A DNA stretch of 64,000 nucleotides from Aquimarina sp. TRL1 (GTDB taxonomy: Bacteria; Bacteroidota; Bacteroidia; Flavobacteriales; Flavobacteriaceae): positions 3,710,501-3,774,500 of the forward strand of contig NZ_CP053590.1 in assembly GCF_013365535.1 (NCBI RefSeq), in the 5' to 3' direction. A program made the translations under genes and the position numbers. Every line of letters begins with the position of its first letter. Position 1 is the first letter of the stretch. The notes under the pieces were generated by a model. It was not told the origin of the DNA. It saw nothing but the letters and a program-made list of their open reading frames with translations, and did no database searches. Shown here piece by piece: positions 47,301 through 54,714 of the stretch.

Positions 47301-48016
47301 TCAAACTCTTTTTCTTCGTAATAATCAGGTTTATCAGCACTTTTTGGAGCAAACTGAGTAACTCTGGGTCCTTTTATAAAAGCTACATTATCCTTATAAG
47401 CTGATACAATATCATTAGGATTTGTTTCAGATGTCTTTTTTATCAGTTTGAATAAAGAAGTCGGTTTTTCGTCTCCATCAATAATAAAAGTACCGTTGAA
47501 TATTTTATGTCTACAATGTTCTGAGTTTACCTGAGAAAACCCGAAGACTTCTGAGTCGGTTAATTTTCGACCTATTTTTTTAGCGACATCTTCCAGGTAT
47601 TCTATTTCTTCATCACTTAGTGCTAACCCTTCCTGTGTATTATACGCAGCAATATCATCAATTTCTAAAATTGCTTCTGGTGAGATATCGATCGTATAGA
47701 TATCCTGATGTAGGTTACTGTACTTCTGAGACAACATCGGATCATAGTCTTCAAAATCTTTTTCTACAGCCTGAAATTCTTCAATTCGTATAATTCCATC
47801 AATTCCCATATTCTGAGTTATTTCTACAGCATTTGTACTCCAGGGAGTTATCATTGCTGCACGGGGACCAACAAAAAAAGCGTCAATAGACGCTGCAGAT
47901 ATTTTTGGCTGGTTCCCAAATAACCAGGTCAATTTTGTACTATTTTCAGGAGTGATTTCCGAAGCCGATTGAACAGCAAATACTTTTTCTTTTGAGTTTC
48001 CGAAGAAATGAATCAT
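44342..48016 (-). CDS. purL: Phosphoribosylformylglycinamidine synthase
   Basis: 1224 residues from the ATG at 48016 (MIHFFGNSKEKVFA), which matches the family start; an upstream ATG at 48049 would add 11 residues. Large single-chain type: an N-terminal PurS-like part, two AIR-synthase-like halves (FKLIKKTSETNPNDI; NVPTGKDSLSMKQKY) and a C-terminal glutamine amidotransferase with Cys in GICNGCQLFVELG and the His in SHGEGKF. Converts FGAR, ATP and glutamine to FGAM, step four of purine synthesis. Cytosolic. Alone on its transcript, as far as visible. Confidence 0.97.
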   Translation of the reverse strand: MIHFFGNSKEKVFAVQSASEITPENSTKLTWLFGNQPKISAASIDAFFVGPRAAMITPWSTNAVEITQNMGIDGIIRIEEFQAVEKDFEDYDPMLSQKYSNLHQDIYTIDISPEAILEIDDIAAYNTQEGLALSDEEIEYLEDVAKKIGRKLTDSEVFGFSQVNSEHCRHKIFNGTFIIDGDEKPTSLFKLIKKTSETNPNDIVSAYKDNVAFIKGPRVTQFAPKSADKPDYYEEKEFDSVISLKAETHNFPTTVEPFNGAATGSGGEIRDRLAGGKGSLPLAGTAVYMTSYSRLEENRPWEQAVEERKWLYQTPMDILIKASNGASDFGNKFGQPLITGSVLTFEHEEDARKLGFDKVIMQAGGIGYGKAEQAIKEAPESGDKIVILGGENYRIGMGGAAVSSADTGEFSTGIELNAIQRSNPEMQKRAANAIRGMVESDVNQIVSIHDHGAGGHLNCLSELVEETGGKIDLDKLPVGDPTLSAKEIIGNESQERMGLVIGQKDIDTLQRIADRERSPMYQVGDVTGDHRFTFESATKGDKPMDLELDDMFGSSPKTIMKDKTVAYNYKDITYTNENFQHYLEQVLQLEAVACKDWLTNKVDRCVGGKVAKQQCVGPLQIPLNNCGVMALDYNSQEGIATSIGHSPISGLINPKAGSKNSIAEALTNIVWAPLKDGLQSVSLSANWMWPCKNEGEDARLYEAVKAISDFAIELGINVPTGKDSLSMKQKYPNEEVISPGTVIISAAANCNDINKVVEPVLQKDQGAIYYINLSQESHKLGGSSFAQVLNKIGSEAPGIQDAAFFKNTFNTIQELIKDDKIVAGHDVASGGLITTLLELCFANVNIGATLDLSTLEEKDTTKLLFAENAGIVFQSAAGENIETVLQKKGITFHKIGNVTSEASLVIKNQKDALNLDIVSLRQIWYKTSLLLDRKQTANGLAEDRFNNYYQQPLQFDFPVSFTGKKPVIATSKKRPKAAIIREKGSNSEREMANAMYLAGFDVKDVHMTDLISGRETLEDIQFIGAVGGFSNSDVLGSAKGWAGAFLYNEKAKTALDNFFKREDTLSVGICNGCQLFVELGLINPDHEEKPKMLHNDSKKHESAFTSVKVQENNSVMLSSLAGSTLGVWISHGEGKFHFPLEENQYNIVAKYGYEGYPSNPNGSDYNTAMLTDTSGRHLVMMPHIERSIFQWNWANYPKNRKDEVSPWLEAFVNAKVWIEKKQEE

Positions 48017-48104
48017 ACCTCGATGTTTGAATTGTTTAATTTGCCGCAAATTTACTCTTTTTAAAACAAATTAATATCATATTAACAGGGATAATAAAAG
48101 AGTT

Positions 48105-48141
48105 ATCCACGCTATTTTTAACAATTAAAAATAGCGTGGAT
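48105..48141. terminator. Strong inverted repeat upstream of purL
   Basis: ATCCACGCTATTTTTAA / TTAAAAATAGCGTGGAT, perfect 17-bp arms around a 3-nt loop. It lies between the end of the 48160 gene and the purL start, both minus strand. It could end the small-membrane-protein transcript, although the U-run that follows is broken; alternatively a leader element of purL. Confidence 0.55.
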
Positions 48142-48159
48142 TGTATTTGGTCGAACGAT

Positions 48160-48600
48160 TTAACTATTTACAGTGTTTTCAATTTGATTTTTCTCAGATT
48201 GAGGTATGTTTTCCTGTAATAACGAGATTACTTCTTTCAAGTCTTTATCTTCTAATAATACTTTATGAAACTTAAACTTTTTCTCTTTATTATTATTGGT
48301 TTTATAGTAGATTATGAATACTTTTTTCTCTATTAGTACTGATTTGATAGTATCATACGGAATCATTGTCTTAGAAGCGATAAGCCCTTTTTTAAATTCA
48401 ATATATTTGGGAAATACTTGTACAACTTTTAGACTTTTATTGGCAAAACTCATCACCAGAAAAAGAGTTGCTAAGCCAATTAGCGAAGGTTGCCCAGATA
48501 ACATAAAAATTCCAGTTCCGAGTACTAGAGCTACAACGCCCAAGATTGCTTGTTGATTTGTGAGTTTTTTCTTTAAAAAATATTGTTTTACAGGATTCAT
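48160..48600 (-). CDS. Hypothetical membrane protein with PH-like cytosolic domain
   Basis: 146 residues. Two hydrophobic segments near the N-terminus (~19-35 AILGVVALVLGTGIFML and ~38-50), then a strand-rich part (KFIEFKKGLIASKTMIPYDTIKSV, EKKVFIIYYKT) like the bacterial PH-like (bPH) domain of small membrane proteins. Function unknown. Separated by 2 bp from the next gene upstream, so translationally linked. Confidence 0.6.
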   Translation of the reverse strand: MNPVKQYFLKKKLTNQQAILGVVALVLGTGIFMLSGQPSLIGLATLFLVMSFANKSLKVVQVFPKYIEFKKGLIASKTMIPYDTIKSVLIEKKVFIIYYKTNNNKEKKFKFHKVLLEDKDLKEVISLLQENIPQSEKNQIENTVNS

Positions 48601-48602
48601 GT

Positions 48603-48899
48603 TTATGATAGTGATTTTAATAATTCTTCTTCTTTTAATTGATCTAATATTTTTCTAGCTCCTAAGACTCCAATTAATCCGGCAGGTACAAATGGGGCAC
48701 TGCTAATAAGTATCATCCAGGCTCCAATTTTGGTTTGATTGAGTTGTAGAAAAAGAATCCCTAAGCAATTAATAATCATAAAAGGAACCATTATCCAGAA
48801 TAAAAAAGTGGCTTCTCTCTCCGAAGAAAAATAAAAGAAACAGGCTAATAGAGTTTGAATAACAAACCAGAGGATGATAAGTGCGTTTAGTGATTTCAT
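48603..48899 (-). CDS. Hypothetical small membrane protein
   Basis: About 98 residues from the ATG at 48899 (MKSLNALIILWFV); an upstream ATG at 48947 adds 16 residues with no family support. Three hydrophobic segments: LIILWFVIQTLLACFFYF, FLFWIMVPFMIINCLGILFL and GAWMILISSAPFVPAGLIGVLG. Not recognised. Forms a two-gene unit with the 48160 gene. Confidence 0.55.
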   Translation of the reverse strand: MKSLNALIILWFVIQTLLACFFYFSSEREATFLFWIMVPFMIINCLGILFLQLNQTKIGAWMILISSAPFVPAGLIGVLGARKILDQLKEEELLKSLS

Positions 48900-48969
48900 A
48901 ATACTGTTTTTATTTTGAAGCAAAATTAAGAGCAGTACACTTTTCATAAAACACCTGATACCGTATAAA

Positions 48970-48992
48970 AAAGCCCCCTGAAAAAGGGGGCA
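48970..48992 (-). terminator. Intrinsic terminator after the RsmB-type gene
   Basis: Stem GCCCCCT / AGGGGGC, short A-rich loop, followed on the minus strand by TTTTTTATACGG. 67 bp beyond the methyltransferase stop. Confidence 0.75.
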
Positions 48993-49058
48993 AATGTATA
49001 TGGTAGTTATTTAAAATAACAGCACCTTAATAAGACGATAGTTGTAATCTTCTATAGT

Positions 49059-50270
49059 CTATTCTTTTTTGGTTAGAAGTGCCATATAAAATCCATCAAA
49101 TCCGGATTCATGAGAAAGTATTTTTTTATCAGAGACAAAAGAGAAGTGTTCTCCTGCTTCGGATTGCAAAAAGTTTTTGACTTGTTTTTCATTTTCTGAG
49201 GGCAAAACAGAGCATGTCGCATAGACTAATTTTCCTCCAGGTTTAACCATTCTGGAATAACTACTTAGAATCTCTTTTTGTGTTTGTCTGATGGTATCTA
49301 AGAATTCAGGTTGTAATTTCCACTTAGCATCAGGGTTACGTCTGAGTACCCCTAATCCACTACAGGGGGCGTCGATTAAAACACGATCCGCTTTACCGAT
49401 GAGTTTTTTTATGTCTTTACTAGATTCGATCACCCTTGTTTCTATATTGTGAGCCTTTGCTCTTCGGGCGCGCCTTTTTAATTCTTTTAGCTTATTGCCA
49501 TAGATATCCATGGAAATAATCTGACCTTTGTTTTCCATGAGGGCGGCAAGATGTAATGATTTTCCTCCGGCACCAGCACAGGTATCGACTACTCGCTGTC
49601 CTGGTTTTACATCCAGAAATGCAGCTACTAATTGAGAAGAGGCATCCTGAACTTCAAAAAAACCATTTTTAAAAGCTTGTGTAGAAAACACATTTGCACG
49701 TTCTGTTAGCTGTAATGCATCAGGATATGTTTTGATAAACTCTGTATCTATAAGTTCATCTTCTAATAAACTTCTTACTTTCTTTTTATCACCGACTAAG
49801 GTATTGGCTCTAAGAACGACAGGAGCTTGTTTATTGAGGGCAGCTATTTCCTTTTCCCATTTACCTTTTAATTCCGTTTCTCCTAAGGTGTCTAACCAAT
49901 CAGGAATTGATTCCCGATATTTTCTGATCTTACTCAGCTCATCAAATTTTCCTTTGATTCTTCTGGTAGGTGTTGGAGCTATTTGTTTCCAGTCAGGAAG
50001 TGTAATTCCTCGTAATGTAGCCCAGACAGCAAAAATACGCCATAGATTTTCTCTGGAGTAAGGCTCTTTTACTTCTGCTATTTCTGCATATAATCTTTTC
50101 CAGCGAACGATTTCATAAACGGTTTCTGCAATAAAACTTCGATCTCTTGCTCCCCATCGCTTATCGCGTTTTAGCAATTTTTGAACTATTTTATCAGCAT
50201 ATTCTTCTTCATTAAATATTTCATGTAATCCGTCGATAACGGCAAAAACAAGATTTCTATGTAGTCTCAT
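49059..50270 (-). CDS. RsmB/NOP family RNA (cytosine-5) methyltransferase
   Basis: About 403 residues from the ATG at 50270 (MRLHRNLVFAVIDGL); an upstream ATG at 50294 adds eight. An N-terminal NusB-like helical region, then the SAM-dependent methyltransferase: VVDTCAGAGGKSLHLAA (SAM loop), DAPCSGLGVLRRNPDAKW with the PC Cys, and YATCSVLPSENE with the catalytic TC Cys. Members make m5C in 16S rRNA or other RNAs. RsmB-like in layout, but the target base cannot be named from sequence. Confidence 0.92.
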   Translation of the reverse strand: MRLHRNLVFAVIDGLHEIFNEEEYADKIVQKLLKRDKRWGARDRSFIAETVYEIVRWKRLYAEIAEVKEPYSRENLWRIFAVWATLRGITLPDWKQIAPTPTRRIKGKFDELSKIRKYRESIPDWLDTLGETELKGKWEKEIAALNKQAPVVLRANTLVGDKKKVRSLLEDELIDTEFIKTYPDALQLTERANVFSTQAFKNGFFEVQDASSQLVAAFLDVKPGQRVVDTCAGAGGKSLHLAALMENKGQIISMDIYGNKLKELKRRARRAKAHNIETRVIESSKDIKKLIGKADRVLIDAPCSGLGVLRRNPDAKWKLQPEFLDTIRQTQKEILSSYSRMVKPGGKLVYATCSVLPSENEKQVKNFLQSEAGEHFSFVSDKKILSHESGFDGFYMALLTKKE

Positions 50271-50425
50271 TGTTATTTTCTTAAAGGGCGACAAAGGTAG
50301 TTTTTTGTGTTTTAAATAATATTATATTTAGAAAAAATTATAGAGAATCGTTTAAAAGAAAGAAAAAAAGATTCAAAGGCGCTCTTTATAACTGAAATTA
50401 TAGTTGTTTTTTAAAATCGTAGGAG

Positions 50426-51484
50426 ATGAGATATTATATAGTGTTTTTAATTATGTGTAGTGTTAGTATTGAAGGAATAACAGCACAAAGTAAAAAAACG
50501 GAACATACTTTTTCTTCCGTTTCTATAGAAACAGTATTGGAAGATTCCATTAGTATTCGTGCGATAACAACAGATTCCAGAGGGCTTATCTATGCAGGAA
50601 CAGAAGGGAAGTACGGTTTTATTTCTTTTGATAAGGAAGAAAGAGTAAAAAGTTATCATAAATCCATTTCCTGGAAGGGGAAAAAGCTACATTTTAGAGC
50701 CATTGCGGCAACAAAAGAAGATTTTTTTATTTTGAGTATTGAATCACCTGCCTTATTGTATAAGCTGTCTAAGAAAACAGGAGAAGCATCATTGGTCTAT
50801 AAGGAAGAACATCCAAAGGCATTTTATGATGCAATGGCTTTTTGGAATGACAAAGAGGGGATCGCTATTGGAGACCCTACAGATAAGTGTTTATCAGTTA
50901 TTATTACCAGAGATGGAGGACAAAGCTGGAGAAAAGTTTCTTGCGAGGTATTTCCTAAAGCTGTAGAAGGAGAAGCAGCATTTGCAGCTAGTAATGGAAA
51001 TATCAGCATTATAGATGATCAGGTATGGATCCTCTCAGGAGGAGGAGCTTCCAGAGTGTATCATTCTTCTGACAAAGGGGATCACTGGAGCGTTTTTGAT
51101 ACGCCAATTACTCAGGGAATACCAACTAAAGGAGGCTATTCTTTAGATTTTTATGATAGGAATACAGGAATTATATATGGAGGAGATTACACAACTCCTG
51201 ATACTAATCAAAAAAATAAAGTAGTGACTAAAGATGGAGGAAATACGTGGACATTGGTGGCCGATGGAGAAGGTCCCGGGTATAGAAGTTGTGTGCGTTA
51301 TATTCCTAACTCTGAAGGAAAAGGGGTTATAGCAGTAGGCTTTAAGGGAATATCGGTATCTGGTGATGGAGGGAAAAGTTGGAAAACAATTAGCGATGCT
51401 TCCTTTTATACGCTTCGATTTATAACGGATACTATTGCATATGCAGCAGGGAAGGGGAGAATTGCTAAGCTGTCCTTTGAATAA
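50426..51484 (+). CDS. Exported BNR/beta-propeller (Ycf48-like) protein
   Basis: 352 residues with signal peptide MRYYIVFLIMCSVSIEGITAQ. Asp-box repeats (TRDGGQSWRKVS, SSDKGDHWSVFD, TKDGGNTWTLVA, SGDGGKSWKTI) form a six- or seven-bladed propeller, like the photosystem assembly factor Ycf48/oxidoreductase-annotated proteins of Bacteroidota. No catalytic motif. Shares repeat style with the much larger gene at 7416-10619. Stands alone, convergent with the ECF sigma operon. Confidence 0.85.
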   Translation: MRYYIVFLIMCSVSIEGITAQSKKTEHTFSSVSIETVLEDSISIRAITTDSRGLIYAGTEGKYGFISFDKEERVKSYHKSISWKGKKLHFRAIAATKEDFFILSIESPALLYKLSKKTGEASLVYKEEHPKAFYDAMAFWNDKEGIAIGDPTDKCLSVIITRDGGQSWRKVSCEVFPKAVEGEAAFAASNGNISIIDDQVWILSGGGASRVYHSSDKGDHWSVFDTPITQGIPTKGGYSLDFYDRNTGIIYGGDYTTPDTNQKNKVVTKDGGNTWTLVADGEGPGYRSCVRYIPNSEGKGVIAVGFKGISVSGDGGKSWKTISDASFYTLRFITDTIAYAAGKGRIAKLSFE

Positions 51485-51508
51485 GAAATATTATTTGTAA
51501 AAGTTGTT

Positions 51509-51639
51509 AAGCACATATTTGTTTGTTGAGTGAGGTTTAAATGCATTAGCACTGATGTCTAACTATTTTATAGTAATTTCATTGGATGATATTGGACTTG
51601 CCTCATATGTCTTTACAATAGAGGACTAAATATGTGCTT
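51509..51639. repeat. 131-bp element with 12-bp perfect terminal inverted repeats
   Basis: AAGCACATATTT (51509-51520) and AAATATGTGCTT (51628-51639) are perfect inverted repeats. Inside, GTGAGGT and GCCTCAT add weaker pairing. It lies in the gap between convergent genes. No clear target-site duplication is visible, so an insertion element is not proven; a long bidirectional stem is the alternative. Confidence 0.4.
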
Positions 51640-51646
51640 GATGATG

Positions 51647-52093
51647 TTATCTAGGTTTTCGTCTTCGATGCTTTAATTCTTGCATTAATCGTCTGTGGAA
51701 GTCCCTTTCTGCTTTAATTAATAAGACAATTTTTTTACTGGTCAGAATGGGGCGTAATTCTTTCATCATTTTCTGTCTGGCAGCAAATTTTTGTTCTTCT
51801 AAGCTGATATACTTAGTTACAATGTTGTTTGCCGTTTCCTCATCCAGAGATTCTATTGATTGTTGCTGATTTTTTCTGTGGATAGTATTTATTTCACGTC
51901 TTAGCTTTTCCATGGATTGTTCGTGTTCATTGTAAACAGGCCAAAACTTTTGCGCTTCATTCGTGGTAAGATCTAAAGCTTGCGTAATGTGCGCGATTTT
52001 CATCGATTTTATTTTTTCTTTATATCCTTTTTGAGCATAAGATCCTATGGTCAAAAAGAAAGAAAAACAAAGGAGTATAATATTATTTTTCAT
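51647..52093 (-). CDS. Small exported protein of an ECF sigma operon
   Basis: 148 residues with signal peptide MKNNIILLCFSFFLTIGSYAQ. The mature part is helical and charged, with DLTTNEAQKFWPVYNEHEQSM and a C-terminal tail of Arg/Lys (RRLMQELKHRRRKPR). The F-W-P-x-Y pattern recalls Spy/CpxP-like or the sensor proteins annotated beside ECF sigma genes in Flavobacteria. Probably a periplasmic regulator; that role is inferred from position, third in the row sigma, membrane protein, this gene. Confidence 0.65.
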   Translation of the reverse strand: MKNNIILLCFSFFLTIGSYAQKGYKEKIKSMKIAHITQALDLTTNEAQKFWPVYNEHEQSMEKLRREINTIHRKNQQQSIESLDEETANNIVTKYISLEEQKFAARQKMMKELRPILTSKKIVLLIKAERDFHRRLMQELKHRRRKPR

Positions 52094-52159
52094 GTGTTTA
52101 TAGGGTTGTTTTAGGAGTCAGATAGATTTTTGTTAATCAATTTAATATATAAGTTTCTG

Positions 52160-52681
52160 CTAATCCAGATAGATGTTATCATCGTCTAATTCTTCCTCAG
52201 AAAGGTATTCAATTAATGATTCATCATTAATTTGCAGTTCTTCAATAAAACTAATTTCATCAGTATCATCAATCATCTCTGCAATATCTGTGTAGCTTAT
52301 ATCTATGACATCTTCTAATAAATAATTTTGAATATCTGCAATATCTAATGAATTTATAGTTTCTTCGGTATTATGATTTGTATAAATAGTTATTAGTAAT
52401 GCTATCATAGCGGCAATACTACTAAATAAGAAGATTTTTCTTTTTGAGAACAAAGATATGACCTTCGTCTTTTTTGGAGTAGCTGTTACTGTATTTAAAA
52501 TTTTATTTTCTAAAGTGTCAAAGTATGTTTCAGGAGTTTTGAAACCGGTAGAAAGATCTATTGGTATTTCATTCGACTGTTGATGCTCGATAGCATCAAA
52601 AAGCTTCGTGTCAAACTCTTCAAAGTAGTTTTTAGGAACTTTGAAAGGACTTGTATTGGTATGTTGTTTTTTGTTTTTCAC
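52160..52681 (-). CDS. Putative membrane anti-sigma protein
   Basis: 173 residues. Two internal repeats PFKVPKNYFEEFDTKLFDAI (~12-31) and GFKTPETYFDTLENKILNTV (~46-65) carry a PxxYF motif. One transmembrane segment at ~82-101 (IFLFSSIAAMIALLITIYTN), then a very acidic C-terminus (EELDDDNIYLD). No enzyme domain. Its place directly after the sigma gene suggests a sigma-binding regulator. The repeats would be on the cytosolic side. It starts 32 bp after the sigma stop, in the same operon. Confidence 0.6.
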   Translation of the reverse strand: MKNKKQHTNTSPFKVPKNYFEEFDTKLFDAIEHQQSNEIPIDLSTGFKTPETYFDTLENKILNTVTATPKKTKVISLFSKRKIFLFSSIAAMIALLITIYTNHNTEETINSLDIADIQNYLLEDVIDISYTDIAEMIDDTDEISFIEELQINDESLIEYLSEEELDDDNIYLD

Positions 52682-52712
52682 TATAAATTAGACAAGATAT
52701 TATAAGAAAGGT

Positions 52713-53261
52713 TTAATGATTACGTAAGAAAGTTTCTATTTTTTTTGAAGCGATATGATAAGAAGCTTTTAGAGCTCCTTCACTGGTTTCCAAAATTTCG
52801 GAAATTTCTTTATACTTTAATTCCTGAAAGTATTTCATATTGAATACTTGTTGCTGCTTTTGGGGGAGTGTTGCAATTGCTTTTTGTAATTTTAATTGTA
52901 TTTCGTCTCCGTCATAATATACATCTGATTCTAGGTTCTGTGCTAATTGAAGGTGTAACTCTTCATTAGAAATATTAAGTTTTTTCGCCTTTTTGTTTAA
53001 AAAAGTAAGGGATTCATTCGTAGCAATTCTATACAACCATGAATATAATTTACTATCTCCTTTGAACTTTTTAATGTTGTGATATACTTTAATGAATACA
53101 TTTTGTAAAACATCATCAGTATCATCGTGATTCTTCACCATATTTCTAATATGCCAATATAACCTTTGTTTGTACAAAGTAACTAAATGGGAAAAAGCGG
53201 AGTGCATTGAATGATCCGTTTGTAATGCTTCTAATAATTGTTTTTCATTACGATACTCCAA
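52713..53261 (-). CDS. RNA polymerase ECF-type sigma-70 factor
   Basis: 182 residues. Region 2: DDTDDVLQNVFIKVYHNIKK followed by the -10-recognition helix region YSWLYRIATNESLTFLNKK. Region 4: LPQKQQQVFNMKYFQELKYK, with HTH EISEILETSEGALKASYH. Cytosolic, drives an envelope-stress-type regulon. First gene of the three-gene row with the membrane protein and the small exported protein. Its start faces the RNA array region (53480-54715), but the two diverge. Confidence 0.93.
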   Translation of the reverse strand: MEYRNEKQLLEALQTDHSMHSAFSHLVTLYKQRLYWHIRNMVKNHDDTDDVLQNVFIKVYHNIKKFKGDSKLYSWLYRIATNESLTFLNKKAKKLNISNEELHLQLAQNLESDVYYDGDEIQLKLQKAIATLPQKQQQVFNMKYFQELKYKEISEILETSEGALKASYHIASKKIETFLRNH

Positions 53262-53530
53262 AAGTAAATTTGTTTAATAAGTTAAAGTACGATTTTTAGT
53301 TTAGACTTTTTTAATAGGGAATAGTTTAAATTGAAGTACTTTTTTTTCTTTAAACACAATTTTTAAAAGAATTATTTATGAATTTGGTACAATACTATGG
53401 AGATATGTATGAATAATTCAATATTTAAAAAAGTAGTATTTTTCTTACTTTATATAGTTTTTTGCTAAAAAATGACGTTTAATTGTAGTTTTTTTAGATA
53501 AAATACATTTTTTGTTTGGTGGAATAAAAA
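53262..53530. other. AT-rich leader of the small-RNA array
   Basis: Between the divergent sigma gene start and the first array unit. Very AT-rich, no gene. It contains TTTTTTTAGATAAAA (~53490-53504), the copy 1 version of the box that precedes all five units. Confidence 0.55.
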
Positions 53531-53552
53531 AAAAGACTATCTTTACACCATA

Positions 53553-53686
53553 ATTAAGAATTATATGTTTCATTTCCCCCAAGATGAAATTTTTATAAAA
53601 AGTGAGTTTTAATTTTAGATTAAGCCCCTAAATTAAGATGATTTGTGTGAAGAGAAAGAGTGCAATTGCACTCTTTTTTCTTTTTA
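53553..53686 (+). ncRNA. Predicted small RNA, array copy 1
   Basis: Promoter: TATCTTTA at 53538-53545 with TTG at 53516-53518 (19-nt spacing). 5' hairpin TTTCAT (53568-53573) / ATGAAA (53584-53589). Second hairpin in TTTTAATTTTAG...CTAAATTAAG. Conserved AAGATGATTTGTGTGAAGAG, then terminator GAGTGC-AATT-GCACTC (53658-53673) plus U-run. Start inferred about 7 nt after the -7 element. Confidence 0.75.
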
Positions 53687-53814
53687 ATGCATTATAGATT
53701 GTTTTGTATACTTAATTGTAGTATTATTCCTACTAGAGTATGTTTTTTACGATAAAATGCATTTTTTTTAGGTAAAATGTTTTTTGTATTAAAAAAAGTT
53801 TTATCTTTACCCTG

Positions 53815-53948
53815 TGAAAATGAGTTAGTTATTTCATTGTCTTGAAATGAAAGTGTTAATAAAAGTGAGTTTTAATTTTAGATTAAGCCCCTAAATTAAG
53901 ATGATTTGTGTGAAGAGAAAGAGTGCAACCGCACTCTTTTTTCTTTTT
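53815..53948 (+). ncRNA. Predicted small RNA, array copy 2
   Basis: -7 element TATCTTTA at 53802-53809. 5' hairpin TTTCATT (53832-53838) / AATGAAA (53846-53852). Same second hairpin and conserved 3' half as copy 1. Terminator loop AACC in GAGTGC-AACC-GCACTC (53921-53936), then U-run to ~53948. Confidence 0.75.
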
Positions 53949-54076
53949 ATACTATTTTCTCTATAATTGTAGGTTTTTTACTACAAAAATATGTAAAATG
54001 ATATTTTTTACGATAAAATGCATTTTTTTTAGGTAAAATGTTTTTTTGTATTAAAAAAAGGTTTATCTTTACATTG

Positions 54077-54210
54077 TGAAAATGAGTTAGTTATTTCATT
54101 GTCTTGAAATGAAAGTGTTAATAAAAGTGAGTTTTAATTTTAGATTAAGCCCCTAAATTAAGATGATTTGTGTGAAGAAAAAGAGTGCAACCGCACTCTT
54201 TTTTCTTTTT
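54077..54210 (+). ncRNA. Predicted small RNA, array copy 3
   Basis: -7 element at 54064-54071. Almost identical to copy 2; one G-to-A change in the conserved 3' half (GTGAAGAAAAAGAG instead of GTGAAGAGAAAGAG). Same 5' hairpin, terminator with loop AACC. Confidence 0.75.
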
Positions 54211-54338
54211 ATACTATTTTCTCTATAATTGTAGGTTTTTTACTACAAAAATATGTAAAATGATATTTTTTACGATAAAATGCATTTTTTTTGGATAAAA
54301 TGTTTTTTGGTATCAAAAAAAGGTTTATCTTTACATTG

Positions 54339-54472
54339 TGAAAATGAGTTAGTTATTTCATTGTCTTGAAATGAAAGTGTTAATAAAAGTGAGTTTTAAT
54401 TTTAGATTAAGCCCCTAAATTAAGATGATTTGTGTGAAGAGAAAGAGTGCAACCGCACTCTTTTTTCTTTTT
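54339..54472 (+). ncRNA. Predicted small RNA, array copy 4
   Basis: -7 element at 54326-54333. RNA part nearly identical to copy 2, including hairpin and terminator. The upstream box differs slightly (TTTTTTTGGATAAAATG). Confidence 0.75.
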
Positions 54473-54595
54473 GTACTATTTTTTTGAAAGAAAATGATCA
54501 CATCTAAATTATTGAAAATCTATTTATTGCGTTAAAAGTATTTTTTTTTAGATAAAAAGCTTTTTCCGTATATAAATTATGTTATCTTTGCAGTA

Positions 54596-54714
54596 TAAAA
54601 TGATTCCTTTTTATAAATAAGGAATTTTATAAAAGTAAGTTTTAGTTTTTGAGTATACCTCATAAATTAAGATGATTTGTGTGAAGAGAAAGAGTGCGAA
54701 AGCACTCTTTTTTT
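54596..54714 (+). ncRNA. Predicted small RNA, array copy 5 (diverged)
   Basis: -7 element TATCTTTG at 54583-54590, the best consensus of the five. The 5' hairpin has a wholly different sequence, ATTCCTT (54603-54609) / AAGGAAT (54619-54625), yet the same position and size. The second hairpin is also changed (TTTTTGAG / CTCATAAA). The 3' half AAATTAAGATGATTTGTGTG is unchanged, and the terminator loop is GAAA. Confidence 0.78.
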
